This document shows, piece after piece, positions 46,700 through 58,409 of a stretch of DNA of 64,000 bases. This DNA is from Prochilodus magdalenae (lineage: Eukaryota > Chordata > Actinopteri > Characiformes > Prochilodontidae), in NCBI GenBank assembly GCA_024036415.1, contig JAMWET010001633.1:370001-434000 (forward strand), in the 5' to 3' direction. The position numbers and the translations under genes are program-made. Below the pieces are notes generated by a model. That model was not told the DNA's origin. It did not search any database and was given only the letters and a program-made list of their open reading frames with translations. The first letter of the stretch is position 1. The number at the start of each line of letters is the position of its first letter.

Positions 46700-47490
46700 T
46701 ATTGGTAGCAACCTGTAAATGTTAACCATCATATAGTACTGGCTGTCTAGCTTCAAATAGTAATGACTGTTGAACATTATAGAGCACTGACAAACTGATA
46801 CCACACAGTGCTGACTGTTTAACATTATTTACTGGCTGCCCAACATCAGTACTAACTACAAACTACATCCAGCAGTGTACAGTACTCAACATTATACTGT
46901 GCCAACTGTTCAACACCATCCAGCACTCGATGCCAAACATTATACAGTACAGGCTACACATCATACAGCAATGAGAGCACAGCATCATTACTGACTGCCT
47001 AACACCATACAGCACTGACGGACCATCACGTAATGATGACTACTCCACGTCATACAGTGTAGACTGCTCAACAATTTATAGCATTGATTACACGTCATAC
47101 AGTACTGAGAGCTCAACATCACTACTGACTGCTCAAACCCATACAACACTGATGGACTTCTCCACATACAGTGCTGACTGCCAAGCATCACTACTGACTG
47201 CCCAATCCTCATGCAGTACTGACTACACATCCTTCCGTAAATACAACCCAACATTCTATAATACTGACCACACATCATACAGTACCAACTGCACAACTTC
47301 ATACATTACTACCCATAACAAACAGCATCTTTTGCATATCATAGCACACTGATGGTCCAACATCAGTACTGACTGCTCAACATCATATAGTACAAGCCAC
47401 AGATCATTCAGTACTGAGTGCATATCATATACACAGTCCAGTAACAGTTCTGACTGCCAAACCCTTGCACAGTGATTACTGCAGAGTACT
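46700..47490. repeat. decayed catacagtactgactg minisatellite
   Basis: Words such as catacagtactgact, tactgactgctcaacatcat and actgactgcccaa recur throughout at irregular 20-45 bp spacing. Most copies are only 60-80 percent alike. The same core word is the heart of the homogeneous 45-bp array at 51.7-53.8 kb. The tyrosine/cysteine-rich frames of about 100 codons are by-products. Confidence 0.8.
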
Positions 47491-47574
47491 AACTGCGTGA
47501 GGTTTAGCCAATCTGTTTGTATGAACAGCATATCAATTTAGTGTACAAAAATAAACAGTCACTTTGCCTGTTAA

Positions 47575-48068
47575 AGGTTGTAGTAACTTCAGGCTCCTTC
47601 TGATGGCGCTGCATGAAATGGGGCTATAAATACCTGCAGGGTGAGTGAAGGGATCCATAGATTGAGAAGAGGTGCTACAGTGCAGTGAATGTCTCGTTCC
47701 AATGTGTGGAAAATGGCTCCAAAGCAGATATTAATGATTGGCTAAAAGGAGTGAGTGCAGTTGGGCGTGGCCAAAGACTATAGCGTGAAGGAAGTAGCTA
47801 AATTTGCAGATGTATGGAAGCGTACGGTCATATACAGCAGGTCTACCAGCAGTGGCTAAAATCCCAGTCTACAGGGAATTCGTCTTGAAATTGTGCCAGG
47901 GAAGGCATCCACCAAATCTGGCCTGACTGTGCAATTCTTTGAGGCATGAGTGGCTGAACACTGATGTGACCAACATCCAGAAACTTGTCCAGCCCATTCC
48001 AAATCGAATTGCAGGTGTTATTCATGGTCATTAAGGCATTACACTCTATTAGGTACATTTTAGTCACA
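47575..48068 (+). mobile_element. internally deleted Tc1-like transposon, copy B
   Basis: Same layout as copy A: gatccatagattgaga, tctcgttccaa, a VYQQWLKSQSTGN-like HTH piece, then the C-terminal block around 47900-48060. One extra insertion (tatacag) breaks the HTH frame at about 47830. The catalytic core is absent. Confidence 0.8.
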
Positions 48069-48069
48069 G

Positions 48070-49760
48070 GTAACTAATATTATGATCTATTTATTCTGGT
48101 ATCTTATTACCCAGTATTTGATACTGCTGTGCTCATTTAAAACAGTTTCCTATTCATTACATTTGTTCCGACATACTGTATATGAGGGTATTGTCCCCTC
48201 TATGTGAATTTTAATGGCGCTGTAGTTCTTTTGATTGTCCTCGCTGCTGCCGCACATAACCCATTTTCCACGTCAAGCTGCTTTAAAGCCTCAGTTACCC
48301 TCTGGGAGCCATAAAGCTTATCTTATCTGATCTCAATTCACAAACGTCCCTGTCTGCTTCTCCCACTGTAGAAAATCTATCCTCTAGAGTCATTTTACAT
48401 CTAAACATTCGAGCCATAAAAAGCACCGTAATTACAGCCTTGATCTATCACTTCTGCGGCAACAATAGTGAATCATACTTAAGAGTGTTTTCAGCACTTT
48501 CTAAAGTTGAAAAGTAGCTGTGTGGCCTCAGACACAAAGCAAGTAAAGCACATATATAGCGATGACCAATCTTGTTACTGTCTTTATTATGTAACAGAAG
48601 ACTTTCTACATAAACCAAACGCAACTACGGTACAAGCTTCTGCTACTTCTGCTACATTAGCCTTGTTGCTCCAGTCCTAAAATAAAAGAAGCGAACCATT
48701 ATGCTAATATATAGATCTATCTTGGTTGATTGACTACATTTAGGCGATTATATCTGAATACATGTTTGACTGAACTATCGCTTTAAACCCTTCAGAACTA
48801 ATCTAGAAAGATGTCTGTTAGTCAGAACACTGTTAGCCGCCATGCTATCACTTGCGAGAACCTCTGCTCTTTCATGGGGTGACACATCTGTCAACATGTG
48901 AAGGAGTTTCCAGGACAAAGGTCATAGGCCTTTGACCTCCACTCTTATGTTTCTGACATCTGTCTGGACAGCCCTCTCCTGCCAACCCCCCAAATGTCTT
49001 TTTGTGCTGTTGTGAAGTTTACCCCCTACAAAACACCACCCTCAACCCCGCCTCCGGTACTCGCTTCCTTCGGGTGTGCTAGCGCAGGTTCGTCCACTTT
49101 GCCACAAGTGTTATGCTAGCAGGCCTGTTTAACGAGCATAGCATTTAATTCGCTGTTATTTTAGCCATTTGTGGAACTTAATTCAAAGAAACATTTCCCA
49201 ATGAGTGTGGTGCCTGAAGTTTGCAGCTTTATAAAGATATATTGTTTTAACACAGGCTGCCCAACGTCAGTTACTAGCTAATCTAGCTAATGCAAGCTGT
49301 TTTACATGAATTAGCATCATGCTAGCTGCATGTCTTAAGCATTATACATATGTCTCAAACTGTGTGGAGTTATTAAGTTATCTCTGACAGACTTGATTGT
49401 GGTTTCTGACTCTGTCAATGACAATAGTGCTGACAAAATCAAGCCTGATGCTTGCTACTACATTTTTATTAGCTAGGCTAATGAACTTTAGCCCATGTTT
49501 TATAGATTATAGATACCGTGTCATCTGGTGTCAGAAACCATAACAGCAAGTTTATTACAGATTACTCACTAACCCAACATAGTTTAAGGCTTTAGTGTGG
49601 TAATTTATTCAACGGCTATATATTTATGTATAAAATCTATTTTTGGTAATTCTGCAGATATACAGCTACATGAGAAATATAGCCAAATAAAGTTTTCCTT
49701 ACAAAACTTTAAACAAGTAACACTGATTATTCTGTTCAGATTTGGTTTTGACTTTGGTTT
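48070..49760. other. non-coding, unassigned
   Basis: No gene is recognised. GCTA-rich words near 49270-49330 may belong to an old repeat. Confidence 0.35.
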
Positions 49761-49764
49761 TTTA

Positions 49765-50535
49765 CATTCATCATCAAAAGAGCAGTTGCACTGAGGAGGA
49801 AGTGTCAGATCGCAGTGCTATTGGAAAGGAAGATAAAGGTTACCAGGAACAATAAAGGACGATAAATTTAGATTAATATGGGCAATATTTACTGAGCTAG
49901 AAATAGTGTCTCTCAGTATGGCGTCGGACCAGCATGCTTGCTAATGGAACATGCCAGATGTCTTGTGTAGAGGTTCCTAATGGTGTCCTGTGATAATCCA
50001 TTCAATGCAACTTAAACATTTTCATGCAGGCCCTACAGATTTTGCAGTATAGGGCGGAGGTGGAGTAAAACCAGGCCTTCTGAACGTATGAGGCATGACA
50101 ACAAACCATTCATCTTGGTGCTGACCACGGTGCCTCCACACATGGATTCACTGGACGTCTTAAAGACAAAAGCTCCAGAAGATGACCCGCTGCCATTCTG
50201 AGTCACTCCATGAAAGTCTGGTATGACACCATTGGCGATGTTGATGTGGTGTTAAGGACAGTGGTTGTAACAGTCTAAATCTGCATGTGGTCCTTTGCAG
50301 TGTCGTTGGCTGCCGATGGTGCAGGCACTAACAGGATGGCTCCCACTGAATGTACACAATCATGGCTGTTGGGTTAGTAAGGTACAAAGATGAGGTCCAT
50401 CCTCGGTTACGTTACATGCCCGGCCGAGCACGAAACTTGGCATGTCTCATGATGCCTACCCACCAAGTTTCATTCCTTTCGGCTGATTCCCTCTGGGTGC
50501 AGCTATTTGTGCGGCTAATCTTTTGATGATGAGTG
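49765..50535 (-). mobile_element. Tc1-like transposon, complete non-autonomous copy with TIRs and TA target site
   Basis: Both ends are present: CATTCATCATCAAAAG on the left and CTTTTGATGATGAGTG on the right. They are inverse to each other with one mismatch and flanked by TA on both sides, the target of Tc1/mariner elements. The element is 771 bp, about half of a typical 1.6 kb Tc1. Catalytic-domain words persist (gatgacccgctgccattc; tcatcttggtgctgaccac). The HTH part is deleted and frames are broken. It best defines the boundaries of the family in this window. Confidence 0.9.
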
Positions 50536-50539
50536 TACT

Positions 50540-51690
50540 AAACTCGCCAGCCTTTAAGGTAATCTGATCAGACTGCAGGTGGTGGAGTGAAAGTTCAGGC
50601 ATATGTCACATGCACACTGTATACAGACCAAACAGATATGATCTCACACGAGAATGTGAATATAAGCTTTACCCTTGAGCTGGAACATATGCATTAGCCT
50701 CTACAGCAAACTTCAGACACCAAAATGTATCAGCTGATTAAGTGCATTTGGAGTAAGAGGGTATATTTTTGCCGAACTGTCTCTTTAAATGAATGCTGTA
50801 GGTGTTAATGTGGGGATTTTGCTGCGTAAAGTGATTCGTGCAGCTGTGAGTCGACGGAGGAGCTGGCTGATGTAATATCATCGCTCTCTCTCTCTGTTTC
50901 TGTCTCTCGATACTGTTGCTGTAGAGGTGGGGGAAGGGCGGTCGGTGGTGGGCGGTGTGTGTACAGTCTTTGAGCACACAGCTTCTCACACACACACAGT
51001 CTGTGGCAGTTCCTCATATGAGCTCAGCACACACACACATACACACACGCACACACACACATACCCCAACCCCCACTAATCCCCTGATGTTCTCTGTTTA
51101 CTGCTCAGATCACTGATCTAGATACTGCAAAACTGATCCAGTATGTTACTACAGTGTCTATGACAGTCGATTCAGTTCTGATTCTTTTGGAATGAAATAT
51201 TTCATCATGAATTGATTGATTTAGAAAATATGCTAAATGCACTCATGTGACTGGATTAACGACCCATAATTGGAATAGACAATGAACAGCACAAGATTGT
51301 ACTGTCCGAACATGGCCCAGGAATTTTACTGTAGTCAAAATAATAGGCACATAGGCCTACTTTGTCATATAATATTATTATAATGAACAGATATAATTGT
51401 ATGATATTTATTTAGTATACGTTTATATGAATAAATGATTTTATGATTTAAAACAATCATAAAACTACTGAAATTGTACCAAATGTTTTAGTAGGGACTG
51501 TTTTGGTAGTGACAATTTGACCATAGATCATTTGACCATAACTCAAAAATGCTAACCAGTACATGACCAGCATAATAGATTTTATTAAAATACAGGAAAA
51601 CTTGACTTAATGTCAGAAAATCTGTTTCAGTTGTAACAATTCTTCATGTTCCACACTGATTTACTTCAAAACAATGGGATCTCAGTTCTC
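50540..51690. other. non-coding with (CT)n and (CA)n tracts
   Basis: No gene is recognised. There is a CT-rich patch at about 50882-50908 and a (CA)n-rich stretch at about 51029-51062. The minus-strand frames of 70-85 codons across these are artefacts. Confidence 0.4.
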
Positions 51691-53825
51691 ATGTAGTGCA
51701 GCACACTGCCCTAGCCACACATCATACAGTACTGACTGCATACCATGCATTACTGACTGAACAAGATCATACAGTACTAACTACACACTATACAGAACTC
51801 ACTGCACATCATACAGTCCTAACAACACATCATACAGTACTGACTGTACATCATACAGTACTGACTATACATCATCCCTAACTACACAACCTACTGATCT
51901 TACTGCACATCATACAGCCCTAACAACACATCATACAGTGCTAACCGCACATCATACAGTACTGACTGCACAATACCACACAGGGCTAATCACACATCAT
52001 ACAGTACTGACTGTACAATATCATACAGGGCTAACCACACATCATACAGTACTGACTGCACAATACCACACAGGGCTAATCACACATCATACAGTACTGA
52101 CTGCACAATATCATACAGGGCTAATCACACATCATACAGTACTGACTGCACAATATCATACAGGGCTAACAACACATCATACAGTACTGACTGTACATCA
52201 TACAGTACTGACTATACATCATCCCTAACTACACAACCTACTGATCTTACTGCACATCATACAGCCCTAACAACACATCATACAGTGCTAACCGCACATC
52301 ATACAGTACTGACTGCACAATACCACACAGGGCTAATCACACATCATACAGTACTGACTCCACAATGTCATACAGGGCTAACCACACATCATACAGTACT
52401 GACTCCACAATGTCATACAGGGCTAATCACACATCATACAGTACTGACTGCACAATACCACACAGGGCTAATCACACATCATACAGTACTGACTGCACAA
52501 TATCATACAGGGCTTATCACACATCATACAGTACTGACTGCACAATACCACACAGGGCTAATCACACATCATACAGTACTGTCTGCACAATACCACACAG
52601 GGCTAATCACACATCATACAGTACTGACTGCACAATATCATACAGGGCTAATCACACATCATACAGTACTGACTGTACAATATCACACAGGGCTAATCAC
52701 ACATCATACAGTACTGACTGCACAATACCACACAGGGCTAATCACACATCATACAGTACTGACTGTACAATATCATACAGGGCTAATCACACATCATACA
52801 GTACTGACTGCACAATATCACACAGGGCTAATCACACATCATACAGTACTGACTGCACAATATCACACAGGGCTACTGTATGATAACCACACATCATACA
52901 GTACTGACTGTACAATATCATACAGGGCTAATCACACATCATACAGTACTGACTGCACAATACCACACAGGGCTAATCACACATCATACAGTACTGACTG
53001 TACAATACCACACAGGGCTAATCACACATCATACAGTACTGACTGTACAATACCACACAGGGCTAATCACACATCATACAGTACTGACTGTACAATATCA
53101 TACACTACTAACCACACATCATACAGTACTGACTGCACAATATCATACAGGGCTAATCACACATCATACAGTACTGACTGCACAATACCACACAGGGCTA
53201 ATCATAGAGTACTGACTGTACAATATCATACAGGGCTAATCACACATCATACAGTACTGACTGTACAATATCACACAGGGCTCATCACACATCATACAGT
53301 ACTGACTGTACAATATCACACAGGGCTAATCACACATCATACAGTACTGACTGCACAATATCACACAGGGCTAATCACACATCATACAGTACTGACTGTA
53401 CAATATCATACAGGGCTAATCACACATCATACAGTACTGACTGCACAATACCACACAGGGCTAATCACACACCATACAGTACTGACTGCACAATATCACA
53501 CAGGGCTAACCACACATCATACAGTACTGACTGCACAATACCACACAGGGCTAATCACACACCATACAGTACTGACTGCACAATACCACACAGGGCTAAT
53601 CACACACCATACAGTACTGACTGCACAATACCACACAGGGCTAATCACACACCATACAGTACTGACTGCACAATATCACACAGGGCTAACCACACACCAT
53701 ACAGTACTGACTGCACAATACCACACAGGGCTACTGTATGATAATCACGCATCATACAGTACTGACTGTACAAAATCATACAAGGCTAACCACACACCAT
53801 ACAGTACTGACTGCACATACTGTGA
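51690..53825. repeat. 45-bp tandem array, about 40 units, with a block duplication
   Basis: The dominant unit is acatcatacagtactgactg, cacaataccacacagggcta, atcac. Alternatives are tatcata for taccaca and tgtacaa for tgcacaa. The left part (51700-51950) has shorter 20-30 bp units. A block starting near 51840 is repeated from near 52187 with a constant shift of 347 bp. A rare variant, ggctactgtatgataa, appears at about 52871 and 53729, 858 bp apart. Because 45 is a multiple of three, long open frames arise (515 and 172 codons, two frames open together); they contain only the repeat and are not genes. Confidence 0.97.
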
Positions 53826-53829
53826 AATA

Positions 53830-54845
53830 TAAAGGGTTCATGTTATAATGCTGTACACAGTGTGTGTCAGATTGCATTCCCAAACTCTACCATGTCCTAC
53901 AGAAGAATTGTTAAACAGCGTTATGACAATATAATCAGCATTAATAGTATAATCTGTCATAACGGTTTGACTCATTGGTGTACACTGAAAGTTAGGAATG
54001 TTTTTTGAGATACAACAGTTCCAGCAGTTATAATACAGAGACATGTACACAATTATCACATTAATTAAATCTATATCAACACAGTTACCTCCTTCTGCCA
54101 TATTTACTTTAGTCTGTAATTGTGATGATGTGAGCGATTTTGATTCATGCGGAAAGGTTTGCATTCAATTCACTGTTTTTAATGTAAACAGCTCTGGTGT
54201 GTGGTATGTTGAGGGTGAGAGAGTGCAACTGTCTCTCTCTCTGGGCGGCGTAGTATGTAGCGTGGGGGGACGCCCTTCCCCCACAGCACCATATTACCGC
54301 CGTGCTCAGCGCTGTCTAGAAAGGTCATGTGACCCTCATCAGTCTGGCGTGGGGGGTGGAGGGATTGAACCTGTTCTTTGTTAGGAGGTCAGAACCAGCG
54401 CCACGGCAGGAAGCTAAACCACCGTAAATCTGCTAAAAGACGTGCACCCTAAAGACGTGGCTTTGGTTTGGTTGGGACGTGCAATGACACATAGTATGGC
54501 CCAAACTAATACTTTTAAAGGACTTGGAAAACAGAATACTCCTACCGTCTTTTCAAATAAAAGTGTCTAATGTTAAGTAAACACTGTTAAAGCTTTAATA
54601 AAGTGCATTGTTTACTCGCCATTCACACTTCAGTTACTTTGGTCACGTTAGCGTTCTGGTCACTGTTTGATTAAGGCGCTATACAGGGCAACTAATCAGA
54701 ACAGGCCTCATTTACATATTACTGTTTCCAGAGCTAAACCTTGTGTCTCCAATGTTGTCATTCATTATTTTCTGACCAATTTGAAATCTGATTGTATTGA
54801 CTTGCATTTAAACTGATTTTTTTCATGATTATTTTTATGATTATT
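53830..54845. other. non-coding, with a GC-richer patch
   Basis: No gene is recognised. The frames of 108-113 codons on both strands (53838-54384) have no domain. A GC-richer patch of about 150 bp (54240-54400) carries few CpGs. Sequence near 54660-54720 (actaatcagaacaggcctcatttac) resembles a common fish repeat. Confidence 0.4.
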
Positions 54846-54849
54846 ATTT

Positions 54850-55020
54850 CACATTTATGACATTTAGCTGATGCTCTTATCCAGAGCAACATACAAGGTT
54901 AATTATTTTACAGGTGGGCCAGTGTAGTGTTAGGAGTCTTGCCCAAGGACTCTTATTGCTGTAGCACAGCATAGTCTAGTGGGTAGTGGTGCTATCTGCT
55001 GAGCTACGCTAACCATTTTA
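54850..55020 (-). repeat. SINE-like interspersed repeat, inverted
   Basis: The left end reads gacatttagctgatgctctt and atccagagcaac, the reverse complement of the gctctggataagagc / gctaaatg tail seen in the copies at 4.3 and 23.3 kb. The right part ends near gctgagctacgc. Confidence 0.6.
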
Positions 55021-55164
55021 GGCATTTCAGACTGTTTTATCATTAGTTATCACATTAGAGGCTTCGGGCCAACAGGATTAATATCTTAGTCTTAATGGAA
55101 GAGTTAATACAAAAATAAAGATAAACTAACTGTTGTATGATAACTAGAAATAATACTTGACTTG

Positions 55165-55310
55165 AGGAGAGGTGACCAACCCAGGCCATGGAGCACTACC
55201 TTCCTGCAGAGTCTAATTCAAACCACAGCTGGCCACACCTGTTCCAGCTAACCATATTCTTCCTAAGTGCTTGATTGGCTGGATCAGGTGCATTAGTGTT
55301 AGGTAAGGCA
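55165..55310. repeat. interspersed repeat (gccatggagcactaccttc type)
   Basis: Phrases catggagcactaccttcctgc, agagtctaattcaaacc, cacacctgttccagctaac match the general pattern of an abundant teleost repeat. The class is not established. Confidence 0.45.
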
Positions 55311-55382
55311 GCATATTAGACACAGATTGGGACTGAAATCTGTGTTAAGTGAACACAGAAACATATTAAATATACTTATTAT

Positions 55383-55530
55383 TCATTCATTCATTCATCT
55401 TCTAAACTGCTTATCTTTTTGGGTTGCGAGGGATGCTGAAATCTATTCCAGCACTCATTGGGCAGAAACAGGAAACACCCTGTACCAGCCAGCCACCAGC
55501 CAGTCCATCACAGGGCATGTGAATGCACAC
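55383..55530 (+). repeat. fish LINE-tail-like repeat, copy 3 (short)
   Basis: attcattcattcatcttcta, then ttgggttgcgagggatgctg, cattgggcagaaacaggaa, ccagtccatcacagggca. This is the left half of the repeat at 12315 and 41275. Confidence 0.65.
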
Positions 55531-55534
55531 ACAC

Positions 55535-56345
55535 ATGCTTACTTATTATATTATCAATATTTATATTTATTCCAGTATTAATGTTTGTAAATGTTTACTG
55601 TGGCTGTCACATGCTCTTCTCATGCAAATCTGCATAATGCATATTCATGCATATATACATGCATATGCATATACACGCACTGACACCTTACTGATTTGCT
55701 TATTCTTAGCCATGACCTGAAAGTTGGATTTTGTGTGTGTGTGTGTGTGTGTGTTTTGGGGGAATGACAGAGAGCTAATCTCACTCTGCAATGATGCAAG
55801 ACTGTGCAACCTCAACACTAAAAGCTCTCAGCACAGAGACAGAGAACACGCCCAGAAGACTTCTGAAACGATTAGCATGACAGCCACGTTAACATTTCTC
55901 ATCTGAACAGCAAAATTCAGTATAGTCCCATTATGGTGAATAAGATCATGGCTGCGTTTTTGTCACTGAAGGCAAGTACAGAGATCAGTGTTCTTTCGGT
56001 GTCATCCAGTGTTTTGCTGGCATTTCTTTGCTCTTAGTTCCACAGTGTAATCCACACTTAATTCACCACCCGCACCCATAGACAATCCTATACGTGTCTT
56101 TAAAGACCTGACACGTGCATGCACATCACATAGGTATATGGACTCTACACATTACCATTACCATTGTGGTTCTTTCTATGTGTAAACTGGCATTGCGAGT
56201 GTAATCTGTAGCATCCATAGGCTTTTGTGATGCATGTGCACAGTCAGATTCTGCTGTGGAAGTCAAGAGTTCGGCACAACACTGCAGTAATATTACAGAA
56301 TTTCATTGTGGAAGGTTGCAAATCTTCAGGGCTTATTTAACATGA
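55535..56345. other. non-coding with (GT)n
   Basis: No gene is recognised. A short (GT)n lies at about 55731-55753, and several cttatgcatatatacatgca words lie near 55640-55675. Confidence 0.4.
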
Positions 56346-56352
56346 GAGTTTA

Positions 56353-56812
56353 AGGGGGTTGTAACTTCAGGCTCCTGCAGATGGCGTTGTACGAGAATGA
56401 TGGGGCAAAAAATACCAGCAGGTTGTGAGTGACGGGATTCATAGATTGAGAGGAGGTGGTACAGTGCACTGAATGTCTTGTTCCATGTGGTAAATGGCTC
56501 CAGAGCAGATGCTAATGCAGGGCTAAAAGGAGTGACTGCATTTGGGCGTGCCAATAACCATAGTGGTTGGTGGCGTATGGTCATACGGGTCTACCAGCGG
56601 TGGCTAAAATCCCAGTCTACAGGGAATTCTCCTCACCAACACAATACACCACTGGCCCAACTGACCAATTTAAGAGGCAAGAGTGTCTGAACATTAATGT
56701 GGCCTACATTGAGAAACTCGTCCAGTTCATGCCAAATTTAATCCCAGCTGTTCGTGGAGGTATTACAAGCTACGAGGTACACCAATTGGTGACAAATACT
56801 TAGTCTGGTGAC
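56353..56812 (+). mobile_element. internally deleted Tc1-like transposon, copy C
   Basis: It has the same layout as copies A and B, with ggctcctgcagatggcg, gattcatagattgagag, then an HTH part VIRVYQRWLKSQSTGNSP in an open frame (56478-56690). A short gap follows, then a C-terminal block (56700-56775). This copy has the longest intact HTH part, starting with MFHVVNGSRADANAG. The frames for the two halves differ. Confidence 0.8.
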
Positions 56813-56814
56813 CT

Positions 56815-57745
56815 CACAAAACTCCATGTGGCATAGTACCACATAGAAGGTTACAGCTTATGTCATTTTTCATACTGTACATAACACTGGTAGGAATGAA
56901 CACTCTGTGCTGTCGGCTTATTACTGTTTCATTGAGATTTGTGCCCTTTGCTTATTGCTACAGCAGGTGTGCCAGGGCCAGAGTGGCAATGACAGAGTTG
57001 TCTCCCTGTTATATGTGACTCCACCACCAAAATAATTTGGAGGCTGTTATTTTAATGTTAAATTGCTGCCTAATGTTGCTTTAATATTGGCAGTTCTCTC
57101 CACCAAAAAACATAGTACCCTTTCGTGAGCCATAAATCTGTCACAATATGAGGCTAAGCTTTTTCAATATTTACCAGATGAAGCTGAATGTGGTTTTATT
57201 CCAGTCAGGCTGTGACGTACTTCACAGCCCACCTTGTTTGCTGAATAGTATTCTGTTCATTTCTGGCCAAGTCCAGTTTGTTCAGCTGCCGACCAGAAGG
57301 CTCTCTCAGAATTAACATCAGGTTCAGAATTTGAGGTACTCCTGCAGTCACTCTCTTTTTCAGAATCTGGCCAAACAGGCTGCAGGTCAGATATTACCTT
57401 ATATAAATTATCTAGTGTGTTCATATTCTGTTTTCTGTTCTAAAGTAGTAGTGGTTAGCTGCGTCGTTAAGTGTGTCATTACTTAGCCGTGCTCAGCAGA
57501 GTGATAGACGTGCTGTACTTACTGTGATGTATCACAAATAATAACAGCATAGGTAAAACACTTCTCAGCCAACCAGACTGTGCCACTGAAAATGTTGTTT
57601 AAATCAGAATTTCACATATAATCCAATCCAGGCTAATCTCAAAGCTCTGAACTAAATGCATTCTTAGGAGCTTTTCAAGTTGGGACATTGATGTGGGTTC
57701 AAAAGTGATGAGTGTTTATAGGCTAGTGTCAACGCTGTGTGTTAT
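56815..57745. other. non-coding, unassigned
   Basis: No gene or clear repeat is recognised. Confidence 0.35.
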
Positions 57746-57747
57746 TT

Positions 57748-57784
<37 letters not shown>
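57748..57784. repeat. (AT)n microsatellite
   Basis: A nearly perfect AT run, ending 35 bp from the 33-bp array. Confidence 0.9.
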
Positions 57785-57788
<4 letters not shown>

Positions 57789-57819
57789 CATCTGTCATAC
57801 ATGTCAAGATATCTTGACA

Positions 57820-58405
57820 TGGGACTATAATGATATTTTGTATAGTGTACAGTGGGATTATCAAGACATTTTGTGTAGTGTGTGGTGGGACTATCAAGAC
57901 ATCTTTTACAGTGTACAGTAGGACTATCAATATATCTTGTATAGTGTGTGGTGGGACTATCAAGACATCTTGTAGAGTGTACAGTGAGACTATCAAGAAA
58001 TCGTGTACAGTGTACAGTAGGACTACCAAGATATCTTGTATAGTGTGTGGTGGGATTATCAAGATATCTTGTATAGGGTACGTGGGACTAGCAAGATATC
58101 TTTCATAGTGAGTGGTGGGACTATTAATATGTCTTGTATAGTGTGTGGTGGGATTATCAAGATATCTTGCACAGTGTACAGTAGGACTATCAGGAGATCT
58201 TGTATAGTGTGTGGTGGGATTATCAAGATATCTTGTATAGTGAACAGTGGGATTATCAATATGTCTCGTATAGTGTACGGTGGGATTATTAAGATATATT
58301 GTATAGTGTACAGTAGGACTATCAAGATATCTTTTATAGTGTGTGGTGGGATTATCAATATGTCTTGTATAGTGTACAGTGGGACCATCAATATATCTTG
58401 AACGG
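57820..58405. repeat. 33-bp tandem array, about 17 units
   Basis: Two unit forms are mixed: one with gtgtgtggtgggattatcaa and gatatcttgtata, the other with gtgtacagtaggactatcaa and gacatcttgtata. The period of 33 bp equals 11 codons, so both strands carry open frames (up to 121 codons) that read as simple 11-residue repeats with Cys-Ile-Val or Ile-Pro-Pro-His. They lack start context and domains and are not considered genes. Confidence 0.95.
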
Positions 58406-58409
58406 TAAG

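Noticed and set aside
52285..53832. Open frame of 515 codons and its in-array companions (172, 111, 96 codons)
   Set aside because: They are translations of the 45-bp repeat, whose period is a multiple of three. Two frames are open at once, there are no domains, and the composition follows the repeat exactly.
57820..58405. Cys-rich frames of about 90-120 codons
   Set aside because: They follow the 33-bp repeat on both strands, so they do not indicate a gene.
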